Origin: Mytilinidion resinicola
Lineage: Eukaryota; Ascomycota; Dothideomycetes; Mytilinidiales; Mytilinidiaceae
DNA: 64,000 bases
Assembly (NCBI RefSeq): GCF_010093595.1
Contig: NW_022985454.1
Location: 859,473 to 923,472 of the forward strand
Direction: 5' to 3'
Shown: piece after piece, positions 34,467 through 47,474 of the stretch
Position numbering within the stretch: position 1 is the first letter of the stretch
Layout: the number at the start of each line of letters is the position of its first letter
Program-made: the position numbers and the translations under genes
Notes under the pieces: model-generated
The model's input: only the letters and a program-made list of their open reading frames with translations
Database searches by the model: none
Told to the model about the DNA's origin: nothing

Positions 34467-37400
34467 GTGATGGGGGGGGGGAAGGGATGGCGATAGTACT
34501 TCGTACCACGGAACGAAGACCCTGACAGGCTAAGCTTAATTTACAACTTGCAAACCTTCACATTCAATCTCTAGATAGCCCAGGGTGGTCTTCCATTGGT
34601 GTCTACACTGTCAAAACACACGTTGACTACCTCTGATTTCATACGTCCGTGGAAAAGAGTGAAGAGATGGTAGTCACATGATCGAGGTCTGATTTACAAC
34701 GTGTAAACTTTGACATTCACTTTCTAGAGAGTCTAGATAGCCCAGGGGTGTCTTGCATCGGTATCTACACTGCCATACTGTACGTATATATGACGCGATA
34801 TGTAGAGTAGTAGAAAGCCAGTGTCCACGCAGCGTGGTACAGACGCGTCGTAGGAAAAATGCCAGAATACGTGTAGTAAGACAGTAAGGCAGTACTACTG
34901 TGCGCTACCTATTAACCACCGCATCCAGCATCCCCTATTGGTGGAGACACGCGTGCAACAATCCGCATTCCCATGTGTAGCTCGAGCCGTCGGGCACCAA
35001 GTTAACAGCTCCCGAGTCTGGTATAGCTTCCGCCCGACAGCTACCGTGGAGGGGTACAGGTGTACACTTTCTTTCTCTGCTCCCCCGCTGACCAAAGCCA
35101 CACTGTTGATGACATGATCGCAACTCCTCACCTGGAACAACGCTCGCACGCACTTTAGCCGGATAACAGTGGGGTCCGATGCTGCGCGGCGCCGGTCAGA
35201 GCAGATGCGGCATGTAGTAGCGTGTATACAGGTATGCAGCCAAGGAGTCCGGGCGTTGCGGCATGCGCTGGGTAGACCTGATAGAGACGATGATAGTGCG
35301 ATAGCGCGGTGTTTCGCGATTGCTTGTATACGCATCCAAGGCCAAGGATTCCTGCGTGTATACGCAGCTGTAGCCAAGGCTTTCTGTGCATTAGTATACC
35401 CTGGAAGTGTATGTACGAGCCTAGATGGAGAGGGTGATAATCTGATAGCGCGTGTCGCGGGGCTAGCAATGCATGGAAATGTAAGTCTGGACAGACTTAA
35501 CCCTGCAAGCTAAGGGCTTCTGGACAGACCACGTTCTGTGCAGAGCAACCAACATGCAGATCACATGAAGGCGGTAATTCCTAACGCTGGGCTGATTAGT
35601 TAGCCTACCTAACGATATGATAGCCTCGAGATGGTGCAACCACAGCCACTTTGAAAGCGGGGTTGATTCCCGTAGGGCTGGCCTATCACGGTACCGCTGG
35701 CTACTGGGGATTCCTAGCGGCGTTTCCGACGAGTCGTTCACACGCCGCATCGTGCGGTGGCCTGATCATTGCAGCAAAAACAGCGGGAGACGTCGCCTGG
35801 GATCCGATGCTATTTCCTGCCATGACGTAGCCGTGGGCCATCGATATACTTGGAAGATGCGTACAGTAGCAGCTCGCTAGTGTTCTAAATTTGACGACAA
35901 GAATGAGAGCGAGTCGAGGGCGTTCGGCTCTGAAAGCCGAATAGAGGCACGGCGTCGAGGAAGAAAATTGCCGAAGAGCCGGTATCGCAAGCGTCAAGGC
36001 CGCCTGTCATGTCCACTCTTCCCGAGACCCTGATCTGCACGCGAGCAGGCGACTCTCCACACCCACGGCGCGGGAAGGATTTAGGGCTGGTGCGTCACCG
36101 TAGGGTTAGACGAGTACAGAAGTGACACGGAACGCGGTGCGTCACGATGGGCTGGAGGTGAGGATAGTGGAATACTGCTTTGGGTGAACGGTAACTGGGC
36201 CTGCTATATTAATAGGTGGGCGAATGCAGTAGGCTTCCTGTCCGGTTCTGCAAGAGCCAGCATCCCGGCTCGAGTAGCCACGCACTAAAGACCAAGTAGC
36301 ATATGTAGTGCCCACGGAGGTAGGGCTAAGCGTTGAAGACGCTGGCGAGACAGATAGTGGCACTGCTAAGGCGGGTTGAGGTTACTATCAGATGCCGCAG
36401 AGGGCCTGCTCTCCCCGACCCTCGGCCCCGGCAGCGCTAGCCGTTTGACGGGTGATGTTCTGAGCCTGTGCTTGGCTGCTCCAGAAAAACACCATGCAGC
36501 CATCCCGAATTGTTCGGGCCGATCGGCGGGCGCTGGGGAGCGATGGGCAACTGCAGACGGTGTCTTGAGTCCTTCGCGCTGTGTAGCTCTGCGCTAGGCG
36601 ACGGCACAGAGGCAGATCGAGTGAGATTGCAACGACGAGAAGCAGATGCGAGGACGGGCATCAGCTGTTCTTAAAGTTATTTCCAGCCTCGAGCACCCGC
36701 CACTCCGGATCTGGCATGCCGTCCGACACGCTTCACCTCCACTCGAACGATCGCCCTCGCCGTAGACACGGAGACGGAGTACGCGGCTGCGCGGTGTGGT
36801 TCCGGGCCTGCGCGCTGCCGTCTGTCCTGCTGTCGCTTCAACTAGTCTCGACCTGTCGTTTCCCTGGTGCCGTCCTGTCTCTTTCGTAGTGCCGCCGCTC
36901 AGGAGGTGGCCATTCTCGCAATGGCACCGTGTCTTCGCGACCGTTAGCCTAACGAGGTTGGCAGTTCAACGGCGTCTGGCGGACGGCAAGTGCCTATATA
37001 GCTGGTTCGTATGGCTCGTCGCGCGGAGAAGCGAGAAGCGCCGCTGATACGGTTTCTATTTTGGATCCCATGTGGCTGCACGTTAGGCCGCGCACGGGCT
37101 GCCGCACCTTCACCGCGTCGGCGGCGAGTAACGTCGCGGGGACAGCTTCAGCTGTCGACAAAGAGTTTTCGGCGGTAACGACAACGGGCAGCTCGACCCT
37201 GCACACCAAGCCGGAGCTGACGGGAGTAACGTCGACGGCTGTTGAGGTTTTTGTCCCTGCGGCCGCGTGTCCCGGCTGAGGGATGGCCTTGAGGGATAGG
37301 TCGAGTGACGGACAGTATCGCAACGGCTGCTTTGGCGGGCAGACAGTTCGCGCGGCGGCTTCTCCAGATTACACAAGAGTACTAATGGGGCACTAGCCGG

Positions 37401-38202
37401 GTGTCTTGTCGCGAACACCAGCAGCGTGGTGGTGCGAGAATAGCGTGGTGGTGAGGGCAGGGCTTGGCACCGCGCCCGAGACTTGTCTTCAGCCCTACAC
37501 GCTGCAACGGGCAATTGATGCTTCTCGAAGCCGGCCACCGCGCTGTCTGTGCGTGACTCATCTGGCCTGGAATGACTAACGGGATGCAGACGAGGCCTCA
37601 TGCGGCCTGGCGCGATCGATTTTATCAGATACCGCGTTGGGTGTAGCGGCCCGAGGTGCATGGTTGCGGCACAGGGCGCCATCACTGGCCACTCACGCCC
37701 CCAGCGCCCCGGTCACAAGAATAAACACCACCGTTTTATCCCCGAAGGTCCGCCAGCACGCCGAGCTTGCGCAGAGCCAGGGCACGCCCGCTGCAGGGCT
37801 CAGAATGGCAGCGCGGCGTCGTTGATGCCGCCCTTAAGCTTTCCCTGGCCTGCTGCAGCCATGCCCCAGCCTGCATCTGAACCCCGTCACCGCGACCAGA
37901 GGAACATTCCGCCATTCACGCCCGGAGCACCGTCTGACGCTGTATAAGATCGAGCCCGTCCCTCAGATCGATCGCGGCCTCTTTCTGTTAACCTAAGCAC
38001 CAAGCTACCCTTTGGCCTCTCTCACCAATATCTACCTACTACAACACTAGCAGCCCTACCGACAACCAGCCTACCATTACTGATCCGGATAGCTATTACT
38101 GATCTGCTCCTGGCAAACTCTACTACTTGTTGAAACCACCGTTTCTTCGCTGCTGTGCTTCCTCATCCTCACCTCACCACTTCACAACCCTCAAACCGCA
38201 CA
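34467..38202. other. Long gene-poor region
   Basis: About 3.7 kb with no supported gene on either strand; short open frames have no motifs and shift frame constantly. It contains direct repeats near 34.5-34.8 kb and a cluster of repeated words (tatac...agccaagg) at 35.2-35.4 kb. The 36.4-37.9 kb part is GC-rich. A TATA-like tgtataaga at 37941 may belong to the bZIP gene. Possibly decayed repeat elements. Confidence 0.5.
34540..34775 (+). repeat. Imperfect direct repeat, two ~75-bp copies
   Basis: Copies at 34540-34612 and 34692-34775 share ttacaac.tg.aaac.tt.acattca.t.tctaga, tagataqcccaggg-like and tctacactg words (diverged, with one short insertion in the second copy). Confidence 0.7.
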
Positions 38203-39058
38203 ATGGACTCCCAATCATTCGACTACTGGCTAGCGCAAGGGAACTACCTTCCCCCGCACCAAACACAAGTCTTCGAGCTCCCCGCAGACCTCTCGCAAGT
38301 CCCCAGCCTAAGCAACTCACCCGTAAGCATCTCCCTTCCCCCAATTCCCCCCTAAACCTCAATCCGCAGCCTTTCTTGGCGTCCAGAATCCATCTCTTTA
38401 CAAAAACACAAACCAACGATCCTAACAGTACCCCGAAAAGGTCTCCGCAACCTTCGATTCGCTCCCGCAACAACACCCCCACCAACTCTACCAACAACAA
38501 TACCCGCACATGGCCGACGAGCTAAACTTCTCGTACCAACTCCCCATGACGCCCTCGGACTTCGGCAGCGCGGACGAGAGCCCCTACTGCAGTCCGCGGC
38601 CGCGCCAGACAGAGCTGAGCTATCCTCCGCCGCAGCCCGCCGAGCGCACGCACACAACTAGCGGAGTAAGTTTGCCCTCAACCTCCCTATCACGTGACCC
38701 AGCCGAGCATCAGCTGACCGCTCTCCAGCGCCGCCGCGCCCAAAATCGCGCCGCGCAACGCGCCTTCCGCGAGCGCAAGGAGAAGCACGCCAAAGACCTC
38801 GAGGCGCAGCTCGCTGTCCTGACCGAAAAGTACCGGCATCTGGAGTCGTCGCACGGGGAGCTCAACGCGGCGTACGACAAGCTGCGCAAGACGATCGAGC
38901 TGCTCACGGCCGACGACAGCGAGAGCGTCGGCGGCGGCGCGGAGGGGGAGAAGCAAGGGGAGCTCGGGGGCCAGCAGCGGAAACCGAGTAACGCGGATAC
39001 GCTGCGGAAGTTGCTGGATATATTGCATGGGGAGGTGCGGGTGAAGAGTGAGACTTGA
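38203..39058 (+). CDS. bZIP transcription factor, Yap/AP-1-type basic region
   Basis: Three exons: 38203-38322, 38429-38665 and 38729-39058 (228 aa). The basic region QNRAAQRAFRERKEKH has the Asn-x2-Ala-Gln-x2-Phe-Arg pattern of the fungal Yap/Pap1 class, followed by a leucine zipper (LEAQLAVLTEKYRHLESS...YDKLRKTIELL). The N-terminal half is Gln/Pro/Tyr-rich, and no Cys-rich domain of the full Yap1 stress regulators is seen, so it is a shorter relative. The second intron (38666-38728) is 63 nt with no stop in frame, so its retention would insert 21 residues immediately before the basic region. Its branch site and acceptor (gctgacc...cag) are good, so I treat it as spliced. Confidence 0.9.
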
Positions 39059-41179
39059 ACAGCTTCATGTCTTCATCCTTCTTCTCTTCATGTCTATTCC
39101 TGTTTGCAGCAAGCGACTAGCGAAAAGGGCGGCGGGTCTGTCTTCTGATTTAGCAACTTTAATGAGGGAACTTCCAGCGGGTGTTTTGGGTATTGGAAGG
39201 ATAGGGGGGGTTGGGTATCTGAGGCTAGGGCGGGGCTTTACTTCCTTCCCCTCCAGAACCGTCCTCGGACGTCTACGGGCGCTGATCTTTTCACGAAATT
39301 CATTTATGAGTTTGAGATGGAGCTAGAGACCACAGTAATATGGTGTTGCTACCTTACGATCATATCACCTCTCTCTAACTGCTCTATCACGTGACACACA
39401 TACTCAACCACCAAATCCATGACCAAACAAAACTCAACTGCCACCTCAGACTCTCAAAAACAATCCCTCAAAGTAACGAGAAACACCAGGAGCACCCGCG
39501 AACCAACGACCCGCGCCCTCCCCACCGCCATCCTCCCCAGACTCCCTCACTGACTCCTCCCCCTGCTCCCCTCCTGTCCTCTCTCCTCCATCAAACTCCG
39601 ACGCATCTCCAGCAGCCTCACCCTCCTGCACGCCCACAACGCCTCCTCGTCATCCTCCCCCGAGCAGCCTCCTCGTCCCGAGATCCCGCACCACGCGTCC
39701 CCATCGCCACTGCTGCGGCGCGTGTCGTGCCGGCTACCCGGCGCACAGCCGCCGGCCAATAGGGCTGCTGCCGGTTTCTTGTGCTGTGCAGGCGGCCATG
39801 CGGTGTGACGCGTGGTTGGGTGTGTGTGTGTGTGTGAAGGATGGGGTCACCAAACGGGCGTAGCGGGCGGGTTGTGTGCAGGCCAGCAGCCACGGAGTTC
39901 GTGCAGCCCTGTGGGATCGGGGAGGCGGTGTGGTTGGGTGGGTGTGGGATGGGGACGTGTGACGAAGGGAAGGGGGACCGCGAATACGGGGCGTGGGAGC
40001 ATGGGGAGTGGAGTGGAGTGGAGTGAGACGGGAGGTCGGTATTGTACTGTAAGGGGGAGGAACTGGGCGGGGGTATTTTTAGAAGATTGGGCAGGCGGGA
40101 CGGGAATAAGGGTTGCATTTTGAGAGGGGCTTGATAAGGGACTCGATTGGCAGTGTTCCTGGGGGTTCGGAGATAATGGTACGGGGATTCGTTGAGGCAG
40201 GGAGGTGAAGGAAAAGCGGAGGGTCGCGAGATTGGGATGGCCAGGTGAATACGGGCGAAGTGCGAAGTTGCGGAGATGAAGTTCGTGAAGCGTTGAGACA
40301 CGGGCGGGTAGGTGTTTGATGTGCGGGTCTGGAAACTGGGGACTTGGCTAACCAGCCGTTGGGTGAGTGTCGAGACTCGAGGCGAGTGTGAGGCTAGACT
40401 GCCTGGGCGTGGGTGGGGAGGGGTCCCGGGGTCGTGTCAGGGAACGAATCTGTTCCTGGATCGGGACATGCATGAAAGGGCGCTGGTGTGACTGCCTAGA
40501 AACTAGGTGAGTGCTAATGCGGGCTTGGGACCGCAGCATGGCTGATTGGGATGGTCCTGGAGGCGTTTGCTAAGATCGCTGTCGTTCCTGAAATTGGACC
40601 TTCTGCGTCAAATGGGAAGCATGCTGCGAAAATTACCTAGATCATAGCTCGGTGAGTGCTAGTGCGTAAGAACTCACGACTGGAACGTGGGCGGTTGGTT
40701 TGGTCCTGGGAGTGTTTAGTGAGCATCATGATCCGTGGCTTGTTTCACGTAGTGACTATTTGAAGCGTTTAGTTGTGTGAGCGCTGGATACTCTGGTATC
40801 CTAGGTTAGTGTAGTCTTTAAATATATGCATATGTCAGATGTAAAATTGGGTTTAAGAATTATGGGACTGAGGCTGAGGAGGAGTTGGAGCTGGTCTACT
40901 TCAGAACTCAGCTGCCCCTGGACTCTTCACTACTACGCATGGGAGGACATATTCCGCGCTCGAAATACACCACGCACACTTTTTTCTATTTGTCCCTGTT
41001 CTTGTCGATGTTGGTGGCAGTGGCTGAGAGCTTATGAGATTTCTTTTGGTGAGCTCTATGTGATTGGGGAGAGCATGTTGAAGGACTTGGGAACATACTT
41101 GCCTACTTACTTACAAATATACATGAAGAGCAGTTCACGCCAATAGAATCCAAAGCGCTTTTCGACAAACCCATACTGT
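39059..41179. other. Gene-poor region
   Basis: About 2.1 kb with no supported gene. The minus strand has a long Pro/Ser/His-rich frame (39618-40301) that looks like composition, not coding. A short (tg)n run is at 39820-39836. Confidence 0.5.
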
Positions 41180-41947
41180 TTACGACTCACCGATCTCCTC
41201 AATCACCCTTTTTAGGTTCTGGATGTCATGCGCAAACCTCCCAAGGAACAAACCATCCACCCCGTCCCTTATCTTCCCAAAAGTCCCCGGTCCCGCACTC
41301 CCTCCATAAACTATTCTCGTAACCCCTTTCCTCCCCTTCGCCATCGCTCTGATCTCCTTTGTCACGTTAACAACATGATCCGCGTCCGCAGGCTCCTTCG
41401 CTCCAATCGCCCACACCGGCTCATACGCCAGAATCACTTCAGCGTCCTCCGGAATCGCGGCTAAGACTGCTTCAACCTGCGTCCTACACTCCTCCACTGC
41501 CGCGCCCACCGCCGCCGAGGCTATGTTCCCATGCGTCCGCTCCCCAATACACACGAGCGGGATCAGCCCGTTCCGCGCCGCCGCACCCGCCTTCAGCGCA
41601 ACCTGCGCGTCTGTCTCTTTGAATATTGCGCGTCGCTCTGCGTGGCCTATCTCAACGATGCGTGCGCCGGCTTGGAAGAGGGAGCGGGCTGAGACTTCGC
41701 CGGTGTATGCGCCGGCGTCTTCCCAGAAGCAGTCTTGCGCGCCGAGGATTATAGAGGAGGGTTGGAGAATGCGGCCGGAGTCGGCGAGGGATATGAAATC
41801 GGGAATGACGAAGAGGTCGATGCGGTAGTTCCAGGCGAGGCCGTCGAGCTCGAGAACGCCTTGCACGTAGCGGAGGGTGGAGGAGAGGTCGTAGTACATT
41901 TTTAGGCTGACGCCGACGAGGCGGCGGAGTGGAGTGGAGGCGGTCAT
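41180..41947 (-). CDS. Triosephosphate isomerase-family sugar-phosphate isomerase (non-canonical)
   Basis: Single exon, 255 aa, the normal length for the TIM family. The catalytic Lys (SLKMYYD), His (VEIGHAERR) and Glu (LAYEPVWAIG) are all present, as is the phosphate-binding YGGSAGPG. The Asn that precedes Lys in glycolytic enzymes (GGNWKMN) is replaced by Ser (VGVSLKMYY). In the TIM superfamily that change is typical of paralogues acting on other phospho-ketoses, such as erythrulose-phosphate isomerases, so I do not call this the glycolytic enzyme. It is divergent from the folate reductase gene downstream. Confidence 0.85.
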   Translation of the reverse strand: MTASTPLRRLVGVSLKMYYDLSSTLRYVQGVLELDGLAWNYRIDLFVIPDFISLADSGRILQPSSIILGAQDCFWEDAGAYTGEVSARSLFQAGARIVEIGHAERRAIFKETDAQVALKAGAAARNGLIPLVCIGERTHGNIASAAVGAAVEECRTQVEAVLAAIPEDAEVILAYEPVWAIGAKEPADADHVVNVTKEIRAMAKGRKGVTRIVYGGSAGPGTFGKIRDGVDGLFLGRFAHDIQNLKRVIEEIGES

Positions 41948-42734
41948 TATGGATATTTAGATGGGCTGGTAAGTACGGTGATGAATGGATCTTGTATCAA
42001 TGCCTTGCTGCTGTTCAGTGCGTTGTGTTATTCTACGATATATGGTGTTTGAAAGTGACGATGATGGTGAGGAGTCCGGCACGCTGTTTCGGGCATCCCG
42101 ACTCATCACGTGTTTTCACGAGGTCGGGGAACGGCGGCTCGTTCCAGGCACCCTGTCCACGGGAGCCAATGAGTCTTGATGGCTGCTCATCGTCCCTGGA
42201 CGCCGAAGATTGCGGTCATATTTATTCGACGTGGATGACAGGGCCAGCGCACCCCACACTTTGTAGGACTTTTCCTGTCTTAGCGGGCCGACCGGCGTCA
42301 TTCTTTGACCTCCGATTCAAACTCCGAAATCTCCCAACTCCAACACTACGACACAAACACCACCCATATTCACCACAGACCCGCCCGTTCGCTCGATATT
42401 CGGACCAGCATCTGTGGTACATGCATCGGCAGCTTGCTGATCGTTGGGCTCGTGCGCGGTACTTTGGATAGCTGGCGCCGGCAGACAGGCGGAAAGGTGC
42501 AGATCTGAGCAGTGGAAACCCCGGCGGAGTGCGAACGAACAGTGCTGCCCTATATCAGCTGTGCGGTAGGTAAGCTGACATGACACCGACTCCGATGAGT
42601 TGATACTCAACCACGTTCAAGACCAATTGGTGACTCATTTCATCTTTGCTAACTTGTCCCTCAACATCATTCAGTAGCGTGGCAACTCTCCTTCACGTAG
42701 CCTCCACCACAATTCAACTTTCTCTCCATTCACA
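41948..42734. other. Divergent promoter region
   Basis: Lies between the isomerase (-) and methylenetetrahydrofolate reductase (+) genes. No supported gene. Confidence 0.5.
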
Positions 42735-44736
42735 ATGCATATCTCTCAGATGCTGGAGCAGTCGCGGAGGAAGAACAAGGCGACATTCTCGTTCGAGTTC
42801 TTCCCTCCGAAGACAGCTCAGGTACGTCCGGCACTCTACAAGTTGGTTGAGCGAAATCTGATAGAATTTTAGGGTGTGCAAAATTTGTACGACCGTATGG
42901 ACCGCATGCACAGCTTCGGGCCCGCCTTCATTGACATCACCTGGGGCGCTGGCGGCCGCATGGCACGCCTTACAAGCGATATGGTCAAGGTCGCCCAATC
43001 TGCGTACGGGCTCGAGACATGCATGCACCTTACATGCACGGACATGGAAAAATCGAAGATTGACGAGGCACTGAAGGAAGCATACAAGGCGGGTTGCACA
43101 AACATCCTGGCTCTGCGAGGAGACCCTCCTCGGGAGAAGGAGAAGTGGGAGGCCACAGCTGGCGGTTTCCGCTACGCAAAGGACCTCGTCAAGTACATTC
43201 GTGACACCTATGGCAACCACTTCGATATCGGAGTCGCAGGGTACTCTGAAGGATGTGAAGACCAAGACGACCATGAGCTTCTCCTGGACCATTTGAAGGA
43301 GAAGGTTGACGCCGGCGCTACCTTCATCGTCACGCAGATGTTCTATGACGTCGATATCTTCCTTGACTGGGTCGACAAGGTTCGAGCGAAAGGTGTGACC
43401 ATCCCTATCATCCCCGGTATCATGCCAATCCATACCCATGCTGCTTTCATGAGGCGAGCCACATGGACAAAATGCAACATCCCGACCGCATGGACCAAGG
43501 CACTGGAGCCAATTAAGAACGATGACGCTCAAGTACGAGAGGTCGGAAAGACTCTTATTGCAGAGATGTGTCGCCGGCTTCTCGAAGCGGGCATTCTACA
43601 TCTCCACTTCTACACTATGAACCTCGCCCAAACCACTCGTATGGTCCTAGAGGAGTTGGACTTGATGCCCGACATGGAATCCCCAATCGAAAAGCCTCTA
43701 CCATGGCGGCCATCGCTTGGACTCAACCGCCGAGAGGAAAATGTGCGCCCCATCTTCTGGCGAAACAGGAACAGGTCCTACGTCGCTAGAACCCAGGACT
43801 GGGACGAATTCCCCAACGGTCGCTGGGGTGACGCTCGTTCTCCCGCGTTCGGTGAACTGGATGCGTACGGTGTCGGTCTCAAAGGTACCAATGAACAGAA
43901 CATCAAGCTCTGGGGAAGCCCCACCTCGGTCAAGGACATTGCGAACCTCTTTGTTCGCTACATGAGCGGGAAGCTCGACAGTTTACCCTGGAGCGAAGCC
44001 CCCATCTCGAAGGAAGCTGAGAGCATTCAAGACGACCTTGTCAATCTCAACACCCGAGGCTTCCTTACCATCAACTCCCAGCCTGCTGCGGATGGAGTCA
44101 AATCGTCCGACCCTGTTCTTGGATGGGGCCCTCACAATGGATACGTCTACCAGAAGGCCTACCTCGAGGTCTTTGTCTCGCCGGAGTACATTGCAGAGGT
44201 GATCACCAGAATCGAACGAGATCCTGATATCACGTACTACGCTGTCAACAAGTCTGGTGACCTCAAAACGAATGCACCTGGAGATGGACCAAATGCTGTG
44301 ACTTGGGGTGTATTCCCCGGTAAAGAGATCGTGCAACCTACCATTGTCGAGACCGTCAGCTTCCTCGCCTGGAAGGATGAATTCTTCAGACTTGGTCAAG
44401 ATTGGGCAAATTGCTACAGTTCCGTCAGCCCGTCCCGTTACGTTGTCGAAGACCTCATGGATACATGGTATCTTGTCAACATCGGTGAGTTTTAGTAAAA
44501 TATTCCCTTCCTCTACGCCACATGTACTGATAGTTATCATAGTCCACAATGATTTCCACGTTCCGCACGGTATCTTCCCTCTGTTCAACGGACTTGAAGT
44601 TGAAGACATGGAAAAGCCTCTTCATTCGACTGGGATCGTAAATGGAGACGAAAAGCCCACCGAGTCATCAAAGCCTACTACGAATGGCGCAGCTGCTCAT
44701 ACTAACGGCGTCAATGGTCATGAACAAAAAAATTAG
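42735..44736 (+). CDS. Methylenetetrahydrofolate reductase (Met13-type)
   Basis: Three exons: 42735-42821, 42873-44484 and 44543-44736 (630 aa). The N-terminal catalytic barrel starts FSFEFFPPKT and has GVQNLYDRMDRM, FIDITWGAGG, CMHLTCT, LALRGDPPR, ITQMFYD-like VTQMFYDVD and IPGIMPI. The C-terminal half is the regulatory region of eukaryotic enzymes (WDEFPNGRWGDARSPAFGE, WGVFPGKEI). It reduces methylene-THF to methyl-THF for methionine synthesis in the cytosol. GVQNLYDRM and overall spacing resemble yeast Met13 more than Met12. The last exon adds a low-complexity Asn/Gly/Ala tail. A folate gene also lies 7 kb downstream (HPPK-DHPS), but with unrelated genes between, so this is probably coincidence. 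Confidence 0.96.
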
Positions 44737-45464
44737 TACCATCTCGAAGATCGTGTGTCAATCTCTTCTCAAGACATTCAACATCTCTGTTAGTCTACCT
44801 TAATATGGCGTTTCTGGAATTTCTTCTTCGCTTCTTAGCATTTTCAAGGGCGGCGACCCTACGAATCGGTTGCATTCAACACGGGGGTCCCTTCGTCAAC
44901 CTGAGGGGATAAAAGTTGTGATTTTTCACATATTGCATTGGCAGGCGTCTATTCAACCTTGACGGCTCATGATGAACGGAGACATAAACAAAGTGCGTGG
45001 GAACGAGAAGGAGTGACGAGACGATCTTTTTGAGATACCCCATTTCAGCGCCCTCAACGGCGCTTGCTTTTCTTGAGGTAGAGCTATGTTAGTATTTTAA
45101 TGGCTTGATGGATGGTGGAATGGAATGTGATGGTCGGATAGGTAGATTCCCGACGGTGAGAGATTTTGGACAATCAAAATTATCCTCTCGTCCATCCCCT
45201 ATCGATGTTAAATTTCCATATCTTGCAGTGTAACATGAGGTATGCCTTACTCGGTAGATCAGCAGCTAAGTTGTTCCGTTCCGATATTTTCACCTTTCAT
45301 GAAGGATGATAGAACCCAAGTGAGATTCTTCACCTCCCTTCTACCTTCGCCTATCACGCCATTGCCGGTAGTCCTATCGCGCTAAGCGTGGCGCTAGTCT
45401 CCTTCACCCTCTCGCTAACCTTTATGTACTTCTTCTACTTCTTGTTCTTCTTCGCTCCTACACC
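44737..45464. other. Intergenic
   Basis: 3' flank of the reductase and promoter of family copy C, with CT-rich leader just before the ATG. No supported gene. Confidence 0.5.
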
Positions 45465-47474
45465 ATGTCGTCTACAAACCGCACTTACGACATGGCGGCC
45501 AACATGGATCCCGGCTGGTTTGAGCAAGAGCTAGCCAACCTAGATGGCATCAAGCGTCAGAAGATGGCTGAGTTGGAGGGACTGCTACAGGACACTGCTC
45601 GAAAGCAGATCCAACTTGAGGATGAGCTGGAAGCGCTGTCCTCCCGAGAATTTGTGAGTTAAACCCACCCCAATTCGCAGCGCCATACGGACCGGTAGCC
45701 TCAGTGGGGCCAGATCGCTGCCTTGCGGTTTTTTCATTTCCTCTTGGAGACCACCCCACGAGGTACCTCAGAGGGTGATGAGGGTGCTCAAGCGCGTTAG
45801 AGGAACTATCTGATTTGCGCTATGTCGTCTGCTTGGGTATCTATCGCGCTTCAATTCTAACTCTATTCCACTTCTAGGCACTACGCAAGCAGCTTCGAGA
45901 GGTGCGCACCTCGTCGCTGACTTTGCACTCGACTAGCTTGTATGGCTCCGGCAGCGGTGAACCGTACCACCAGCAGTACGACACGAATGGCGGATTCGCA
46001 ACCTTGACACCACCTAATACGCCAGAGAAGCCCACTCATAGGAAGGGAAAGAAGAACAAGCAAACCGAGTTCCCCGTGGATGTTCATTTCCTTACCCGCA
46101 GCCAGCATGGGGCCTACCTTAAGGCCTTCGGAAGCATCGTGTATATGAAAGGCATCTGGCACGAACTGCGCTGCTACATCTGTGGCGGCAATACTGCCAC
46201 GACCGTTCGTACCGGGAACTATATCAATGGCACCACAGGGATGAGAAAGCATTTGGTGGAATCTCACGACCTGAAGGCCGCAGAAGCCTCAGAAGTGAAC
46301 GGAAAGGGCTTGATTCTCGACGATGAGATTATCAGGTTATGCTCAGTCCGCCAATTATCTCCTGAGGCTATCCGAGATCTATGCCACGGTATTGAAAAGA
46401 TTAAGAGCCGCACTACGGACATGATCATTGCAGAGGAAGATACCAAACCAGTCAAGCTATTGGGCTCTGTTGATGGATTGCCAACGGTAGTCAGATACTC
46501 CGATGGTTCGATGATCGAAATGCGTTGCTGTCTATGCGGCACGAACTGTTATGGGTCATCCTCAAGTCTCAGATTCTACAAGGGCATCTCGGGATTCATC
46601 TCACATCTGCAAGGGGCGCATAGTCAATACTACAGTGACCTCGAGGATCCTATTCTGACTAGAAATGAATGGACTGTGCAGATGTGCACGTATAGGAAGC
46701 TTACGCAGGAAGAGGTAGAGAAGATCAAAGTTGAAGGCCCGGGAGGATACAAAGGTATGAACGACTTTCGTCTTGAGCATTGGTTGCGACCGTAGACTAA
46801 TCATTACTTAGTCGAGTACTTCGAAGATCCTGATAAGCCAAGCAAAGTTCAGGACTCCCCCGACAATATGGAACCGGAACTCAATGCCTCTAATGACGGC
46901 AAAGCGACCGTTGGCGCTGTTAGGGGCAGAGGGGGCAGTGAAATCAACTCACCGCAGACTCGCCGCCAGTCAAAGAGACTACGCCTCAGCCTACCAGAGG
47001 ACAATCCAGTTGTCAAGCAGTAAGTGTCCGATTTTCTTCCTCGCCGCGATGCTATCTCTTGTTTTACCTAAGCTAACACTGTACCAGCGCCCCCGATTTC
47101 GGCATTTCCCAAGGCGTGGATGAGGTCCAGACCTTCGAAGTACCTAGCTTCGACATGGACCCCTTCTTCCTATATTGCCCTTGCACACTATCGGGACACC
47201 TTTGCAGCGAAGATTGCATGAGAATCAAAGTGTGCACTGTAAGTCAAAGTTATATCAACTACCGAAGATCGTATTTAATCACCATCGTTTGTAATAGCTC
47301 GAGAGTCACGGTATCCAGTGCGCTTTTCGCGACCACGTCGCCCGGCCTACCTGCCTCTCAATGATATTTGGGACCCAGTGTCCGGCGTACGAAACGGACA
47401 ACTGCACTTACGGCCACGACGATATCGAAGTCAGACAGGAAATCTTTCATGGCCATGTTTGCAACCAACATTAG
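45465..47474 (+). CDS. Multi-finger family copy C (intact)
   Basis: Five exons: 45465-45653, 45878-46754, 46812-47019, 47088-47238 and 47298-47474 (533 aa). Intron positions and phases (0, 1, 2, 0) match those of copy B, which supports both models. Coiled-coil exon 1 ends LSSREF; exon 2 starts ALRKQLREVRTSSL. Fingers: CYICGGN...GMRKHLVESH and CCLCGTN...GFISHLQGAH, each followed by a C-R-x-L-[ST]-x2-E helix. Exon 4 has the cluster YCPCTLSGHLC...CMRIKVC, and exon 5 the CCCH finger (TCLSMIFGTQC...CTYGH) ending GHVCNQH. The 224-nt first intron is unusually long for the locus. Function unknown. Confidence 0.85.

Noticed and set aside
34895..36000. Several overlapping frames on both strands
   Set aside because: No conserved motifs, frequent frame changes and repeated words; looks like decayed repeat DNA, not genes.
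39618..40301. 227-codon minus-strand frame rich in Pro, Ser and His
   Set aside because: Composition follows a C-rich strand bias, with no motif, no splice context and a (tg)n run inside; treated as non-coding.
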